From Tomocerus qinae (lineage: Eukaryota > Arthropoda > Collembola > Entomobryomorpha > Tomoceridae), in NCBI GenBank assembly GCA_020055645.1, contig CM034546.1, forward strand, positions 108,531,375-108,595,374: a DNA stretch of 64,000 nt, read 5' to 3'. Under the pieces are notes generated by a model. That model saw only the letters and a list, made by a program, of their open reading frames with translations. It ran no database searches and was not told the origin of the DNA. Made by a program: the position numbers and the translations under genes. Of this stretch, positions 1 to 13,826 are shown piece by piece (position 1 is the stretch's first letter; each line of letters starts with the position of its first letter).

Positions 1-3000
1 TAGGGAGCCAGGAGCACCCAATACCTACATGTATGTGCTTAAACAACAGCTAAGTAGTTCACCTATAATGCAGTTTGGGTACATTCAGAATATGGTAGGT
101 GTTAACTAACGTATTCTTATACGGATGGACATCTATCAGAGATACTTGTCCTTATCGGTAGTCTAGTGGAGAAAAGGATGCACGTAGACGTAATTCAGTT
201 GATTCGAGCAACAGAGCACAGAAGGACGAGTAGTCGAAACAAGTGAACCAAGAAAGCAATGCACTAGAATATAAATAGAAAGTGAAGATGTTCTTCAGCT
301 AGCAATAGGGAGAAAGGCATTAGTGAAGTGCTATGCTAGTTGGGTGAATACTATAGACTCCTATTCAGAGACTAGTGATGCTATATGCAGTGTAGAGTAG
401 AGTTGGTGGAGTATATTTGTATAGGGAGCTCATCTGCATGTGGATGGGGATCTGGTTGGATGAATTACAGAGTTGAGTTAGCAGACTTAATTAAAATGCA
501 ATGACAGCACCTTCTTCTTCAAAATAATTTCCATCGGAGGAATCTGTCAGTAACAGATGTCAAACTTTCTTCTATGGAAATTACCACCACACTGCTACTA
601 CATTCTTTAGTTTATTAACATGCAATACAGATATTAACACACTTCTTATAAATCCTTCCTACTCTTACACATCTACTACCAGTACTATAATGCATACACA
701 GGTGTACAACAACCACTCATACCTGTGTATTAATGCTACTATCACCAAGTGCCTATTATTTCATTAGGGAAACTAATAAACCTCAGTATAAACACTTCAG
801 TATATACTAAGACATTAATCCATAAAAATGTTACTTTTAATACACATAGAATGAACCCATTAAAATAAAATTTGAATATCGATACAAATTACTAATTGAA
901 AATTGAGGTAGGTTATTTTATGTTCAATATGTAAATATTTCGTTATTCTATGGAATAGCAATTTATAGTAATTCGATAGGAAGAAAGTTTTAAAAGGGAT
1001 AAATTTAGGGTAGGTAGGGTAAGTGAACTATTTTTCATAGCATTAGATAAAGACAGGTATAAAGAATAAAGAGAGTTAAGTCTGGAGAGGCTATTGAATC
1101 CTAGTACTCATCGCCAGTTGAGTTGAGACTTACAATCTCCAACTGACTGGATTACTTGAGAAAAGTCGGGCGAGTGCATTGTGCCCAGACAAGACAAGAC
1201 ATCAGTTGGAGATTTCTTATTTTAGTGCTTTCCTTTAGTTTAGTTGACTGGGAAGTTGTATGTTTAGCGGGGCTTATCTGTGGGAGAATTCAGTTCGGTT
1301 GTGCTCCACTAGGATAAGTATATGTTTACATCTATATAGTAGAAGATATATCGAAGGAGCATTTATATGGCTGAGCTCTGTGTCAATGGAGCTTTTCACA
1401 CATTTTCACTTGAGTTGAATGAAATCCTTCATTTAATGGGAAAGGAGAGGGCAAGGGAAGGAACTCATCTTCTATTCTAGCATCCAGCCCTTTCGCAAGA
1501 ATCGAGGTAACACTCTCCTCTCCTTGCTAGAGAGATTACCTTTTCTTTTCGGCACACAGAGTAAGACTCTTGAAAACTTTTGACAACTCACTAGAGGAAA
1601 CACGGAAAAACACATGCATAAGTTAACTTCAATTGCCGGCTGCCTTCTCAGACTTCTCTCCCTGTACTTTGTCATTCAGAGCCACAACTTGTCTACCTAT
1701 ATCAAGATGGACATATTGTTCTACCACACAGGCCAGCTCAAGGCCAACTATCCAATTCATTTCTCTATTAAACAGAGCACAAGAAATTATTTTTCATCTA
1801 CGCATATTCAATGTTTTTCCTAAATCTACCCGACTCTCCTTCGTGATACATATATGTGTACACTGTACACAAGTCTTTTCCTGTGTGCATTTGTTTTATT
1901 GCGGGGAAACATTTGCTATTCTACTCTCCTTCTGCCTTGTCAGCACGAGAAATTAAACAAAACATTTAAATGTGCAAAAACTCTTAAAATATTCAACTTT
2001 CAATCCAAAATTTCTGCATGGAAAAGCATACTGTCTGCTTTTTAATGAGAAAGCGACCTGCTTTCTTTTTATGTACATACAAGATACAACATAACAAGTC
2101 TCTACAACTATTTTTCTTGCAACTTTTATTACTACACAACGTAAGTACATAATTGTATCCAAAATACCCAGTAGAATAAACTCGTCTGCTTTCTTGATTC
2201 AATCTATCTACCTGAACGTCAATAATTCTACAAACAGAATTACATAATTGCGTATTATATTCTATACAGATTATCAAGGTCACCATATACAATAGATATA
2301 AATATAATAGATATCAATAGATAAATAAAATCAATGATGTATATAATTGACTGATAGTAGTTAATAAAATAAAAAATAACACTGTTAATGGGCACAAGTA
2401 AAAAAACATTTTTCTGGACCAGAAAATATAATTAGTTACATAATGGTGTAGAATTGAAAGATGGTTTAGGAAATGTTTGTGACACAATTCATAGAAATGT
2501 TTTTTTGCAAGTTGCGAAATGCATAGTCATAAAATACATTGTCAGGTAAGTATACCTAGTTAAGTCTACACAGGTGTACCTACCTGTTCTTTCTATGTAG
2601 CGCTGTCTTTTCCTGTTGAGGATATTTAAATAGGACGTGAGGGAAAGTAAATAAGATGTAGAGATGAAATGTTGCCTTACTAATGTACATATGTTAGGTA
2701 GTAGTAGTAGGTCTTTGCATTTCTAATCTAGTTGTTTAGAAGGGAGAATAGGGTAGGTAGTAAGGTAGCACGTCATCTCATCACCTAGTTTCGTCGGGTC
2801 TTTTGAGAATGCAGAGTAGATTTGAACTAGACAATTAACCGTCGTTAGTTTACTTATTCATAGAACACTATGTACAACTGAAAATAGAGTTTTCCACCTT
2901 AATCTTCCTTTGAATACTTCGCTCAGCAACATTAATTCCACTGAAATGTGCTCCACTTTCAAAGAATGCAGTGAAAGAGAAGGCTGCCAAGATACTATTT

Positions 3001-6000
3001 CTATTTCTCCATGTGATGTAATCTTAAGGGCATGAGGAAAGGAGCAACAACAAGCAAGAACCATCTTTTGAAATTAATGAAGGTAAATATGTCAAAGTGG
3101 AGTAGAGCAACGTTTATGTACCTATATAATGCAATTTGATCAGTTTTATATACTACCTGTGTCTAACATCTGGAAAACATGTAATAACCTTTCTACAGAA
3201 AAATACTTAGATTTACTAACTTCTATATAAATATCATATGAGTATGTGGGAAATAAGCTGGAGATAAACCCAAGGCGTAGTACATAAGTAGGTTATCTAT
3301 AATTCATCATTCAAATACATCACACAGGGCATACAAATACAAACACGCATATAATATATTTCGAAAGCTTTAATATATCCTTTAAATTGTATTTCAAGCT
3401 TATCACAAACGGTGTAGTTAAATGAAAATTCACATGTACTTACAGAGTATCTATATGTATACTGTATTGATTCATTTTTATAGTTCTGAGAACTGTGTAT
3501 ATATTTAAATATAATATAAAAGATCAGAGAAAGTGTATTTTATTGGAAGAGAGTTGCGTTGTGTGTTTTCAATGGAAGTAATGTAATATTTTAAAACTCG
3601 TATCTCTTTATCAATAAGCTGTGTGCATAGCATGTGTACATTCTTTTGATATTACTAAAGGCTAACTGGAAGGCCTGCTAAATGTCCTCAGTGCTTATCT
3701 ACCCGCGATAACTAAACTACTCACAATAAAATAAAGTACAGCATGAAAATGCTTTTGGAATGTTTGAATGTAAAATATGTAAAGTATAGTAAAAAGGGTA
3801 TATTTGTATGATGTCATCTACTACCTATAATAAGTACGTGTGTGTGGAGATAAAAGTATAGAAGAATGGGTCCAAATAAATGCAGTGTGTTCTCGAAGAG
3901 CATAACTTTTCTCGGTCTCTTTTAGATTCTTGCCGTCTCTTTTCTTTTTGACTGACTTGAGTTTAGCCTCCCTGGGGTCTTCTTCAGAATTAGGAACAAG
4001 AGTAGAAAATGCTTAGAGCATAATCTGCTTACCGATATATGCACTCAGAAAGAGAAGTCTCAACTCAAGTCTTCTCAAGACGAGACAAGACAAGAAAAGA
4101 GCTCTCATCTTCCTTCAGTCGGTTCGAAGGAAAGTCTCTCTCTTCTTTATACACTAATACACTCGCATTAGCTACGTACTTAGCCCAATCTATAGAAAGC
4201 TTAAGATATATGCTAGGGTTATGCAGAACATATTTGTGCTGGGTTAATGTCCGTACTTTGTGCGGTGTGATCCGTTTCGAATTTCGACTTTCGACCGCTC
4301 CCGATTTATTTATCAACGAATCTGCTTTTATCTATGTATAGATAAACTAGCCATGTAATTCATGAACTATTTACTCACCACAAGATTGAGACATGCATGA
4401 CGAGAGAATCACCCAAGGATATCGTATTGAATAGATGACATATACGTACAAATAGGCGTAATACATTAAGAAGAAAAGACTTGACAAAAAATAGCATAAA
4501 AATAATATAAAAGGTATATTCTCTAGCTACATAATTTCAGTTATGTACAACATGTCTCTACAGATAGACACATTACCCAGACATGCTCTCCCATTTATTT
4601 TCTATAAGAGACAGGATGAGACGAAAGGTGAATCCCTTGAGAAGCTGACGGAAGGATTTGCTTTTATTCTTTTGCTCCGCTTCAATTCCTCCAACGAGGG
4701 AGAAAAGAACTCACTCTGTCTCATCTCATCCCGTGCAGTTACACTTACTCTTTTACTACAATATACACTCTTCTTAGCTTCCTGCATAAACGACTTGGGA
4801 TGACACTCAATGTACACGCACATCTACTACTATACCCTCCTCCGCCTGTAGAATTCACTTGACTTTCTCTGACACTTGTGCATTTAGAAAAATCTCCTTC
4901 AAGTATTTACCTTACGATTTTACAGCAAATACGATGGGAGCACCATTGCGAATTTTAAACAGCGTCTGCTATATCTGTCCTGTTCCTGTCTTGTCATTCC
5001 CTACAACTTTTACACACACTGCACCGCTTTCTCTCTCTACCTATTTACCTACTATCTCACTCCGCTTACATTGCATTGTATTTCTATTAGGCTCCACTCT
5101 TCTAATGCTTTTATGTTCTGTCGTCATTTCAAGAAACTTGTGTTTTCTCTCTCTCGCTTTCATTTTATTGGTCGTTATCTCAGATATACCATGACGCAAC
5201 AGTCAACTTCCTCTTTACTAGTTTATTCATCTTCCACAGGAATCGTTATTCTTATTTTAATTATTGTGATTTAACCACGCAACTTCAAATCTATTGATAT
5301 TACTGCAATGACAAATTATATTATATTTTGAAAATATTAAAACCGGATGACAAATATGCTTATTCACAATCAGGATCAATAGTATATTTACTATAGTAGT
5401 AGTGTTTAGATATAGAAAAAGATAATTGAAAATGATGGGTGGGTAAGATAATTTATATGAATAGAAGTCTTTGGGATTGAATATCATGAATGAGTGAGTC
5501 GGTGTGACTAAAAGAAAGAAATTAAGTTCAGCCCCTTCCATCTCTCTCGCATCTCCATTCACTTTTCGATTCTCATTTAATACGCGTAAACCTTTTATGT
5601 AAGTTAAGCCTTGTGATTCGATGCCTTAGTCATAGTAGACCATACCATTAGCAGGGAGAGAAAGTGAACTTTAACATAAGAAATTTTTGTGTCTATATGG
5701 TCGTACTAATGTAAGCCGGGGTTGGTAATGTAGCACCTATGAGGAAGGATGTACGTAAAGGTCGTAAATATATTGGGGAAACTGCTCTGCTTTTCTTTCT
5801 ATTGGATTTTCTGGTAGGAGATTTGGTCCTTATTGCCTAGGTACGAAGAGTACATAGAATATCAATATATTTAATCCAGTAGATCTCTAGGATCTTCTTG
5901 GGAGAGACAGATCAGATCCAAAGAGACAGTAAGTACTGTCACTCTTCGAACAAATTCACTTCACTTTTCCTTTTTGACTGCGTCTCGTCTCTCCATCTCT

Positions 6001-9000
6001 TCTAGTCTTTTTTTGGAGACAAAAAGAAGAAAAGAACCCACAAGAATCTATATATTATATTCAGCCATCATCATCATAATATTTCTATAGGATAGATATA
6101 CCCGTATAGATATCATGTGAAGTGAATCGAATCAAGTTAAGACAAAATAAATACATATACAGTTACCGAGGAGCATAACGCTTTTAGGTAGCATGACTTC
6201 TTTTCCAAACATAAGTAATAGTATAAGTAAGCAAGGTCCATGGAATACCAAACACACATAATACGTGGATACACCAACTTAGTGCGAGAAACGCTAAATG
6301 TCATAGTCGCACAACACGTGGCACATCCATCCTATGTATTTCTTCCAGAGCATTACTTCTCAGAATAAATATCAAGGCTTCCTCTAACTTAATAACACAC
6401 ATGATCAGCTTTCTCTCTATATTGGTAAACACACGGCCATCCCTAATAACCCCATATCTACTTCTGTTACGCACACACACACATATCACATAACAGACAT
6501 GTTCAATTGAATTTTTCTTGGTTTTTGTTTCTTTCTCTATGCTAGCCTAAGGTTTTTCATCATTGCTTTCTTGAGTTTCCTATATAAAATCCTTCTTTTC
6601 CCTCGACCTGATCTTCTATGATCACTAGCATCCTATTTCTCAATACATATACAGGATGAGCTTTAGCGACTGAAATCGGCTCTAGTCAGTCAGCTCGACT
6701 CTACTCAAAGTCACAGTCAACCCAACTGACATTTTCCGGAACAAATGGTGAAAGTTGGAAAGCATTACTAACATAACCACGCTCAGACTACTACATCACG
6801 CACTACTATGTACACTCAATACATCTCTAATGGCAATATGTATTTAAAAAATACCAGGATCTATATATCCTATACACTCTGTAATGTTTATTGCATGTTG
6901 TACTATTTGGTGGAATAGATGTAATTGCTCTATATTAAATTATCGCCATTGCCTCTTAGAACCACTTGGATAATGTCATTTATAGAAATACGGACATAAT
7001 CTCTACATTTCTACGTTTTAAGTAGTGTATGTGGTATTTAGTGTTTTATTTTTTTTATCTACTAGGTTTTTTTGTGTGCAAGTTCCTTTGGACGAATGGT
7101 ATGAGAGGACAGAGAAGGGTCCTAGTATGTATGGATGAATGGCTAAAGCCTTTTCAACTTGACTTGTCTCGGCTCACTGGAATTTCGTTTGGTTTGTATG
7201 AACACATATGTAAGTCCCTTCAACTCGTACTACCACTCTGTCTATGCCAAGCAAGTTTAACAAACACACAATACGATATCGCCTCGACATCATATCCACT
7301 ACTACTTACTACATGACTCACACACTCCCGCCAACTGTTTTCACTACAAATACATTCTATCAAAAGTTGTTAGAGTTAGAGAGACAGGCTTATTTAGCCT
7401 TTGACTCCATTTATGCATGCGTCGACTATAAATATCCGTATGTTCTGGTGGCAAATGTAGTTTACATAGAGTAGACTTAGTTCTTTGTGAGGAAATCTAT
7501 GGAGAAACATACATTTTTACTTTGTCAGTTAGTCCACATCCACTTTGCCTAGATCGTTCTAATGTGTTTGTCTAACTGCACTTTACTTTAATCCTTTTAC
7601 AAGCCCTCGCTATCTCCACTAAGAACCAACGCTCTCTTCTACTTTCTCCTATATGCACAAAAGCTAAAAGGGCTATTCTGATCTGTGTATTTTATGAATG
7701 CTTACTCCAAGCCTATTACGCTCTCTACGCTCTCACTACTACTCTCTCAATTGCATGCAACTCTCCCATATGAGAGACCGTCGTTTTCCACCAGGAAATG
7801 GCCAAGTAGGTTATTCTGTCATATAACAACCACCAACTCCACACTATAAAACTACGCATCATATAAAAATCCTGTTGCTTGGAATGACATGGTAAAATAT
7901 TGGATGGCCCTATGTGTAGCGCGTGGAATGCCTCCTTCCCATTCTCCACAATTCAAGTACTACTTTGTTTCAACTACTTTCTCCATCCTTTGTCTCTCAC
8001 AAATTTTAATGTTCTCAAGAATACTCTAATTCCACATTAACAAACATTTTTTGAAACGCTCTCTTTCAACTAAACGACTACAGTGAAGAATATAAAAATA
8101 CCTAACCGTACTATTGTACTGAAACATAAATGGTCTTTGAAGTTGCTACCACGTGGAGACCTATGTTATAATTTCAGAAATAGTTTTAGAAATCAGAAAG
8201 ACAATGTGCACTGTATAAAAATAGCAAATGTTAAGACTCTTATTCGAAAAATTATGACTTTCTTATAGGTTTGGGATTTAATAACTGGTGATTGTAAATT
8301 GTCTGCTGGCACAAACAAAATGATTCATTTTGCTAGCAATGTCAACTGAAGTAAGACATTAGCACTAAAACACATTTTGTACATGCAAGTAAAAGAAAAT
8401 GTGGGATTTGTTCTCGAAATTATGTGAATCGAAAGAGTGTGATGAAATCCGAAGGTAGAGTATGCTATTACAATTTAGATTTAATTCAATGTGTAGGCTA
8501 GTGTAGGGTAGTAGTAGCACTAACTAAGGACAATAGTAGAAACAAGTGCAATTAAAGGAGTTTTCTGCTGGGTGCTGAAGAGTTGAACTTTCCCCGCAAT
8601 TCTGTCAGAAGTAATGTTACTACATTCTTGCAAGTTCTTCCAGCGTAGTCGTTTTCTCTCCATCCGGATCCCATTCCGACCCAACTGCAATAGTACTAGT
8701 GTGTAGTCGCTACTACTACAGTGCTTAAGCTCGGTGCATGGCCATTTCCCCGGAAAAAGAAATAGAAAAATGTTCACACATGGCCAGGAAACTAAACTCA
8801 TCTCAGGCCTATCCATCTTTCTGACATTCTACTTATTTCTAACCCTTTTTTCTACTTTTCCACTTCGTTCCGGTGCTTCGTCCTCCAGGCCATTCTGCTC
8901 ACCTCGGCTACACATCCCAGCACAAATATTCGTCTCATAGATTCCTATCAGGTTTCTCTTGATGCTACGTACAAGGACAAAGACACAAGTTCCTGACCTC

Positions 9001-12000
9001 CAAACTTTTAATAATAAGTAGACAACGAAATGATACTTATGAATCTCACTCGGTGTCTTTAAACCTAGAAAAAATTCAATAGTAACTACAAATTCTCCAG
9101 AATTTGTCCAAGAGAGTTCTAGACAGACCCAGCTGCATTATAAATTATTTGATAGCTTTAATTGGAGATATAAGGAAGGAGTGTGTGTGTATAGTATAAA
9201 ACGTCTCAGGGAGAGAAACGGAAAGTTGAATGTTGAACGACGAATTGGAAGATGAAGAAAGCTGAGAAATGTGAATGGAGAAGGAAACACTTTGAGCGCG
9301 ATAACTCTTCGGTGGCAAAAGCGACAAATATTGACACATTTCTCGGGGAGTCCTAGAGGCAGGGAGTAGTGGAATCAGAAAAAATGTGAAAAGGAGACAG
9401 ATCGGTGGAAAAAAGGAGTCGGAATCCCAGAGAGAAGGAGTGTAGCCGAGGCCGGTCAGTAAAGTAATGCGGTTTGTTGATGCGACTAATGGGGTGGAAA
9501 TTTCCGCCTCCAATTCTTTTCTTTTCACTCGGTCTGTGGCCAACTTTTAGTTCCACTCCGCTGTGTCCACTCGCTCCTCGTCGTCGTATACCTACACACT
9601 TTCCCCTTCCACTTTGTCCTATTACCCATTATTATATTATTTCCAAATCTTCCATGTTCAGACTCCATGCTTGCAAATCTGTAACACAATAGTACTACAT
9701 ATCTCACATCATATGCTCCTTCTCATTGTGGTAGGTAACATGAGGACACATCACACATCCTTCTTCTGGTGAAAATCTCCAGCAGCATTATTATATAGCA
9801 ATAGTGTTACATTTGAGATCACACTAACAGCCCCAAGATTATGTGGGTGAATATTATAAGAGACTATACCATATGATTTAATATGATATAGTTGTGTGGG
9901 AAGATTGAAGATGTGTAGTATAAGATATTAGGTGTGAGATGGATGATATAACAATATTAGTGCATTAGTGATTATAAGTGAGAAAATGGGAGTACCTTTG
10001 GCTGTAGAGCATTTCCTGTTGGACTGACGTTGAATTTCCTTCAATTTAATCCCCTCCGAAGAATTTAGTTGATTTCCTCGTACTTTGTCGGTTACATTAC
10101 ATTAGTTGTAGTAGTTCTGGAAGAGTAGAGTTTGAGGAGGGAAGAGATGATGAGGAAAGTACATTACATTGTGTGATGTGGTCTCTATATAACGTACCTA
10201 CCTGCCGGCACACTTTCTCCCCTAGATATGTATTTTGGTTATGTGTATTGTGGTGCATGCCTTGGGTCTGTAGTTGGTAACGTAAACGAAGGTATACCAG
10301 AGTAGTATACCATAACAGTAATGTAGTGTCGTTGGCAGGAGCCTTAATGCTCTCGTTAAAGGTGGGCTACTACTACTTACTACTAGGGCTCTGTGGGTTC
10401 GGGAAGATTGCTCTTAACAATACATGAGTTCTTATAGGTACTTAAAGAGCAGTTGAGTTTCGATTAGAGGAAAAAGACTGTTAGGGTGTGCATCTGGTAG
10501 GTAGGAGTGAATTGTATAGGAGATCTTTAGCTTAGGTAGCTTATGGCTGGAGAAAGTACAAATAATAGAGGGAATGTTGTAGATTGTGCTGTACACGTAC
10601 AACATTTCTTTTCTTAATGGAAGACAAGCGAGGAGCTTTCACTCTTGTCGTGGACTACTGGCCTGACCTGTCGTGTTCTTTTCTATTCTTTCTATGCCCT
10701 ACTTTCAACGCTCAAGATATATGTTCGTAATGATCCTAATATACGACTCCACTTTTACCAATTTTCTTTTTTCTCTCCTTATATCTTTTATAATTTCAAT
10801 TTCCCACTTAGATTAAATGGCAACGAAAATCCGTCTTGCTCCCCCGTTTACAGTCCCGACTTTCCTTTTCACTCCAATTGACTTTTTCTCTCCCTTAAAA
10901 CTCATATCTATCTTCCTAGTTTACTTACTTCCTCTGCATTACAACCATACTGATGCACAATTCATACATAGTATATACCTAATTGTAGTAACTCATATAT
11001 ATTTAATAGTGAAAGTCCTAACAAAAAGGGGGTCTAATGCAATGTGAGTGAAAGAAGATGGGATCATACTTTACTTTTCTAGATAACATTCAATTGGATT
11101 GTCTTGAGTTTACTTTAGTTGAGCTGTTGTGTGTACGGAGTCTGACTTTTCCCTAAGATGAGATCCCTTTTTCAAACCAACTTACTATTACTACTAAAGT
11201 ACATATTTGTACTTATCTTGTACTTATTGTTGCCGTTAGATAGTCGACGAGAAAATCTTTTCATTTCTTAGCGAAGCACGCAAAGAATTCGCAATATCTT
11301 AGTTTATTTGTTCGGCACAAACCTACGTCCCTCCACAATACATCTAATGAAGAGATGAAATACCAACCTAAGCTATCGATGAAGAATTTCTCTTATCCCA
11401 GCTATATATACCTACAACATTTTCCTAAACAATACACTACAGATGAAAATCTTAATTAAGGTAAGTTCTACATTGTGTTTCCTTTTATATTCCATGAGTA
11501 ATATCTCTTGGTATGTTCTGTTTATGTATAAGTACCTCCTACTCTAAGCCTCTGCCCTACTTACCAAATCTTACCCTCCCTTCATCTTACGGCATTTATT
11601 TAGTCTCCTCACCCAATACCCTATCCTCCCACTACTATACTTACTACCTATAGGTTTACTAGAGAAATAAATAAATGAGAAATGCTTGGAATGGAAAAAT
11701 AAGGAATTTAAGACCGCATCGATGTCTAATATTTCCGAGGAATCTCTTTCCTATTTCCTTGGTATGTTCTACATTTCTTTGTTTTATTACTGCATGGGGT
11801 CCTCTGAGAAACACATGTTGTTATTTTTACACAGATCTTCTCAATGCCTACTTCATGCACTACCACGTTAAATGTGATAAAGGTAATTGCAAACCATGGT
11901 GTTTACTCCTACGTAAGTGTAATGTAAATTACTAATTAAGGGCATGATAAAATTATCCTTAACTACAAAATGACATACGAAAATACTTCATGCTATGGCT

Positions 12001-13704
12001 TTCTTTCAACTCGGGAAAATTTATTTATTCGTCACGATTAGGTACATTTCATAAAATTCCTTATTGTAACACCATAATATTGTAGTACATGGATAGACAC
12101 AATTAGAAATACAGTCAACATCTGTTTACCTATACTTGCTTAATACAGTTTTACACATAGACATCTTTCTATTTAACTTTTATTTACACTTAGTATGTAC
12201 ATACATTAAAGTATAATGTTTGGTATGCAACTTCATTCGGAATAAGTAATAGCACATATAGAATAGAAGGGTCTTAAAGATATTTTCCTGAGGTGTAGCT
12301 ATATAGTAAGATGTTTTGGGTAGCTATGTTGGGTAATTGGAAGTTGGGAAATTGCATATTGCACAGTTATTGAAGATTCTTCTTTAAAGCGAGTACACTC
12401 TGTTTCCGTCTCTTTATAGTACAAACTATTTCATAGTAACGACTGTCCTAGCAGTACTTATTGGTGTTCCGTTTCAATTCTCCTATTGTCTTTCTATTCC
12501 GTAATTTGGGTACAAGATTCTATATATTTTCACATTGTTTCTTTGAAAACAAATCCTGAAAGAAAATCTTTTAGTTCATCATTACATCTGATTGTGGATA
12601 AAAGGTCTAAATTGTAACATTGAAATAAAATGTGAATGTTAGAATTTTAGAAGGGTACTCAAAGATATTTCTTCATGTAAGTATAAATGTGATAGATTCA
12701 CAACAAAATTTGGCAAACATATTGGAATTGTCTATGAAGTTAAAGAGTAAATATTATTAGGTATAAATTCATTACGAAGAAGTAATGGTGGACCCTGGCC
12801 TTGCTTATTCAACATCAAGTAGAAAATCTGTTTTCCGAGAGAAAGTGGTAACGTACACATAAGTATATTCCTACCTACTACATTTAGAGTACAGAAATTT
12901 ATTACACACATCACACACATATAAATTACTTTCAATATTGAGTTTTGTATAGTAGCGTGATTAACTATATACTAAATAACATAATTGAGGTAATACAAAT
13001 TACAGTAATGTAAGCTACTTTGGGTATTGAAACAAGAAATCACTGCCATAATAAATAGTAAATAGTAGGTATATCTGTATCTTAACATTTCATTCGCTCA
13101 CACACGGAACAAATTGCAATATTTATTATTCCTAGCACCTACACATTCATTATATCTAAATATTTATTGTGCACATCTCCGATGAAAATCACAATCACTA
13201 ACATTAGTAATCTGCACTATAGTATAGTATAGGTAGTACCTCTTATTTTGGACTAGATAAAATAAAATAATAAAACTTTACCATAAAAACTGACAGAACT
13301 TATAGTAGTTGAAAATAAAGGTGTACAACAATAATTTATCTTGAGTGTTTTAGTAAATTAACTTTTCAATAGTTCCAAACTGTACATATGTAAATGTCAA
13401 AAATAATAATTCCAATTTTCTGAAGGTGACAAAAAGTATAAACAAGTTTTTCAGCATACGAAATTAAATGATTAATAAAATGTCATCCTGTCCTATAGTC
13501 TATGGAGATTTAAACCACAAGGTCACATATAAGTATTAATATCTACCCACATGTACATTCACAGTTCCTTACAGATTAATTACATACAAGTAAAATTGCA
13601 ACTTTTAAACTCTCAAACATTGATTTATACATTAAAATTTAACATTCACTCGTGTCACAAGTTCCACCCACATCACACAGGGAGTCTGCAAATGAAGACA
13701 AACA
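1..13704. other. Gene-poor AT-rich region, no supported gene
   Basis: No reading frame here shows a recognisable domain, and none of the longer open stretches combines an ATG, a good splice context and a protein-like composition. The longest (minus strand, about 9,145-9,543) begins with a non-ATG codon and looks like chance openness. Two candidate polyadenylation hexamers for the neighbouring minus-strand gene lie near 13,122 and 13,163. Short islands rich in GAGTTGAG/AGTCAAGT-like words and AGACAAGAC occur near 1,110-1,215, 3,895-4,130, 5,880-6,000 and 6,660-6,735. The rest I read as intergenic or deep intronic sequence. Confidence 0.6.
13122..13168 (-). terminator. Candidate polyadenylation signals of the minus-strand beat gene
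   Basis: On the minus strand, AATAAA occurs at 13,163-13,168 and again at 13,122-13,127, about 540 to 580 bases beyond the stop codon of the minus-strand beat-like gene. They are the first AATAAA hexamers I noticed downstream of that stop. The hexamer is common by chance in AT-rich DNA, so the assignment is tentative. Confidence 0.3.
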
Positions 13705-13826
13705 CTAAATTGAGTACGAAAAGTCAACGTTGCTTATATGACACTGTATCATTGAGTAGATAACTAGTTGAGCAGACAGCAGATGCAAAAATGTTACGAG
13801 ATTGCTGTGAACAGCCTGTGTTGATC
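13705..13826 (-). CDS. beat: beat gene 1, exon 7 (hydrophobic C-terminal tail, stop)
   Basis: The acceptor is AATTATATTTAG|GATCAA. In phase 1 the exon encodes STQAVHSN, the hydrophobic run LVTFLHLLSAQLVIYSMI, and a short polar end before TAG at 13,705-13,707. A Ser-rich stretch followed by about 18 hydrophobic residues near the C terminus resembles a GPI signal. The polar residues after it (QCHISNVDFSYSI) also allow a single-pass or merely secreted form. No other exon is needed to finish the frame. Confidence 0.75.

Noticed and set aside
9145..9543. 132-codon minus-strand open frame
   Set aside because: It starts at a non-ATG codon, is low in complexity (Ser/Leu/Phe-rich from GA-rich DNA), and has no domain or splice context.
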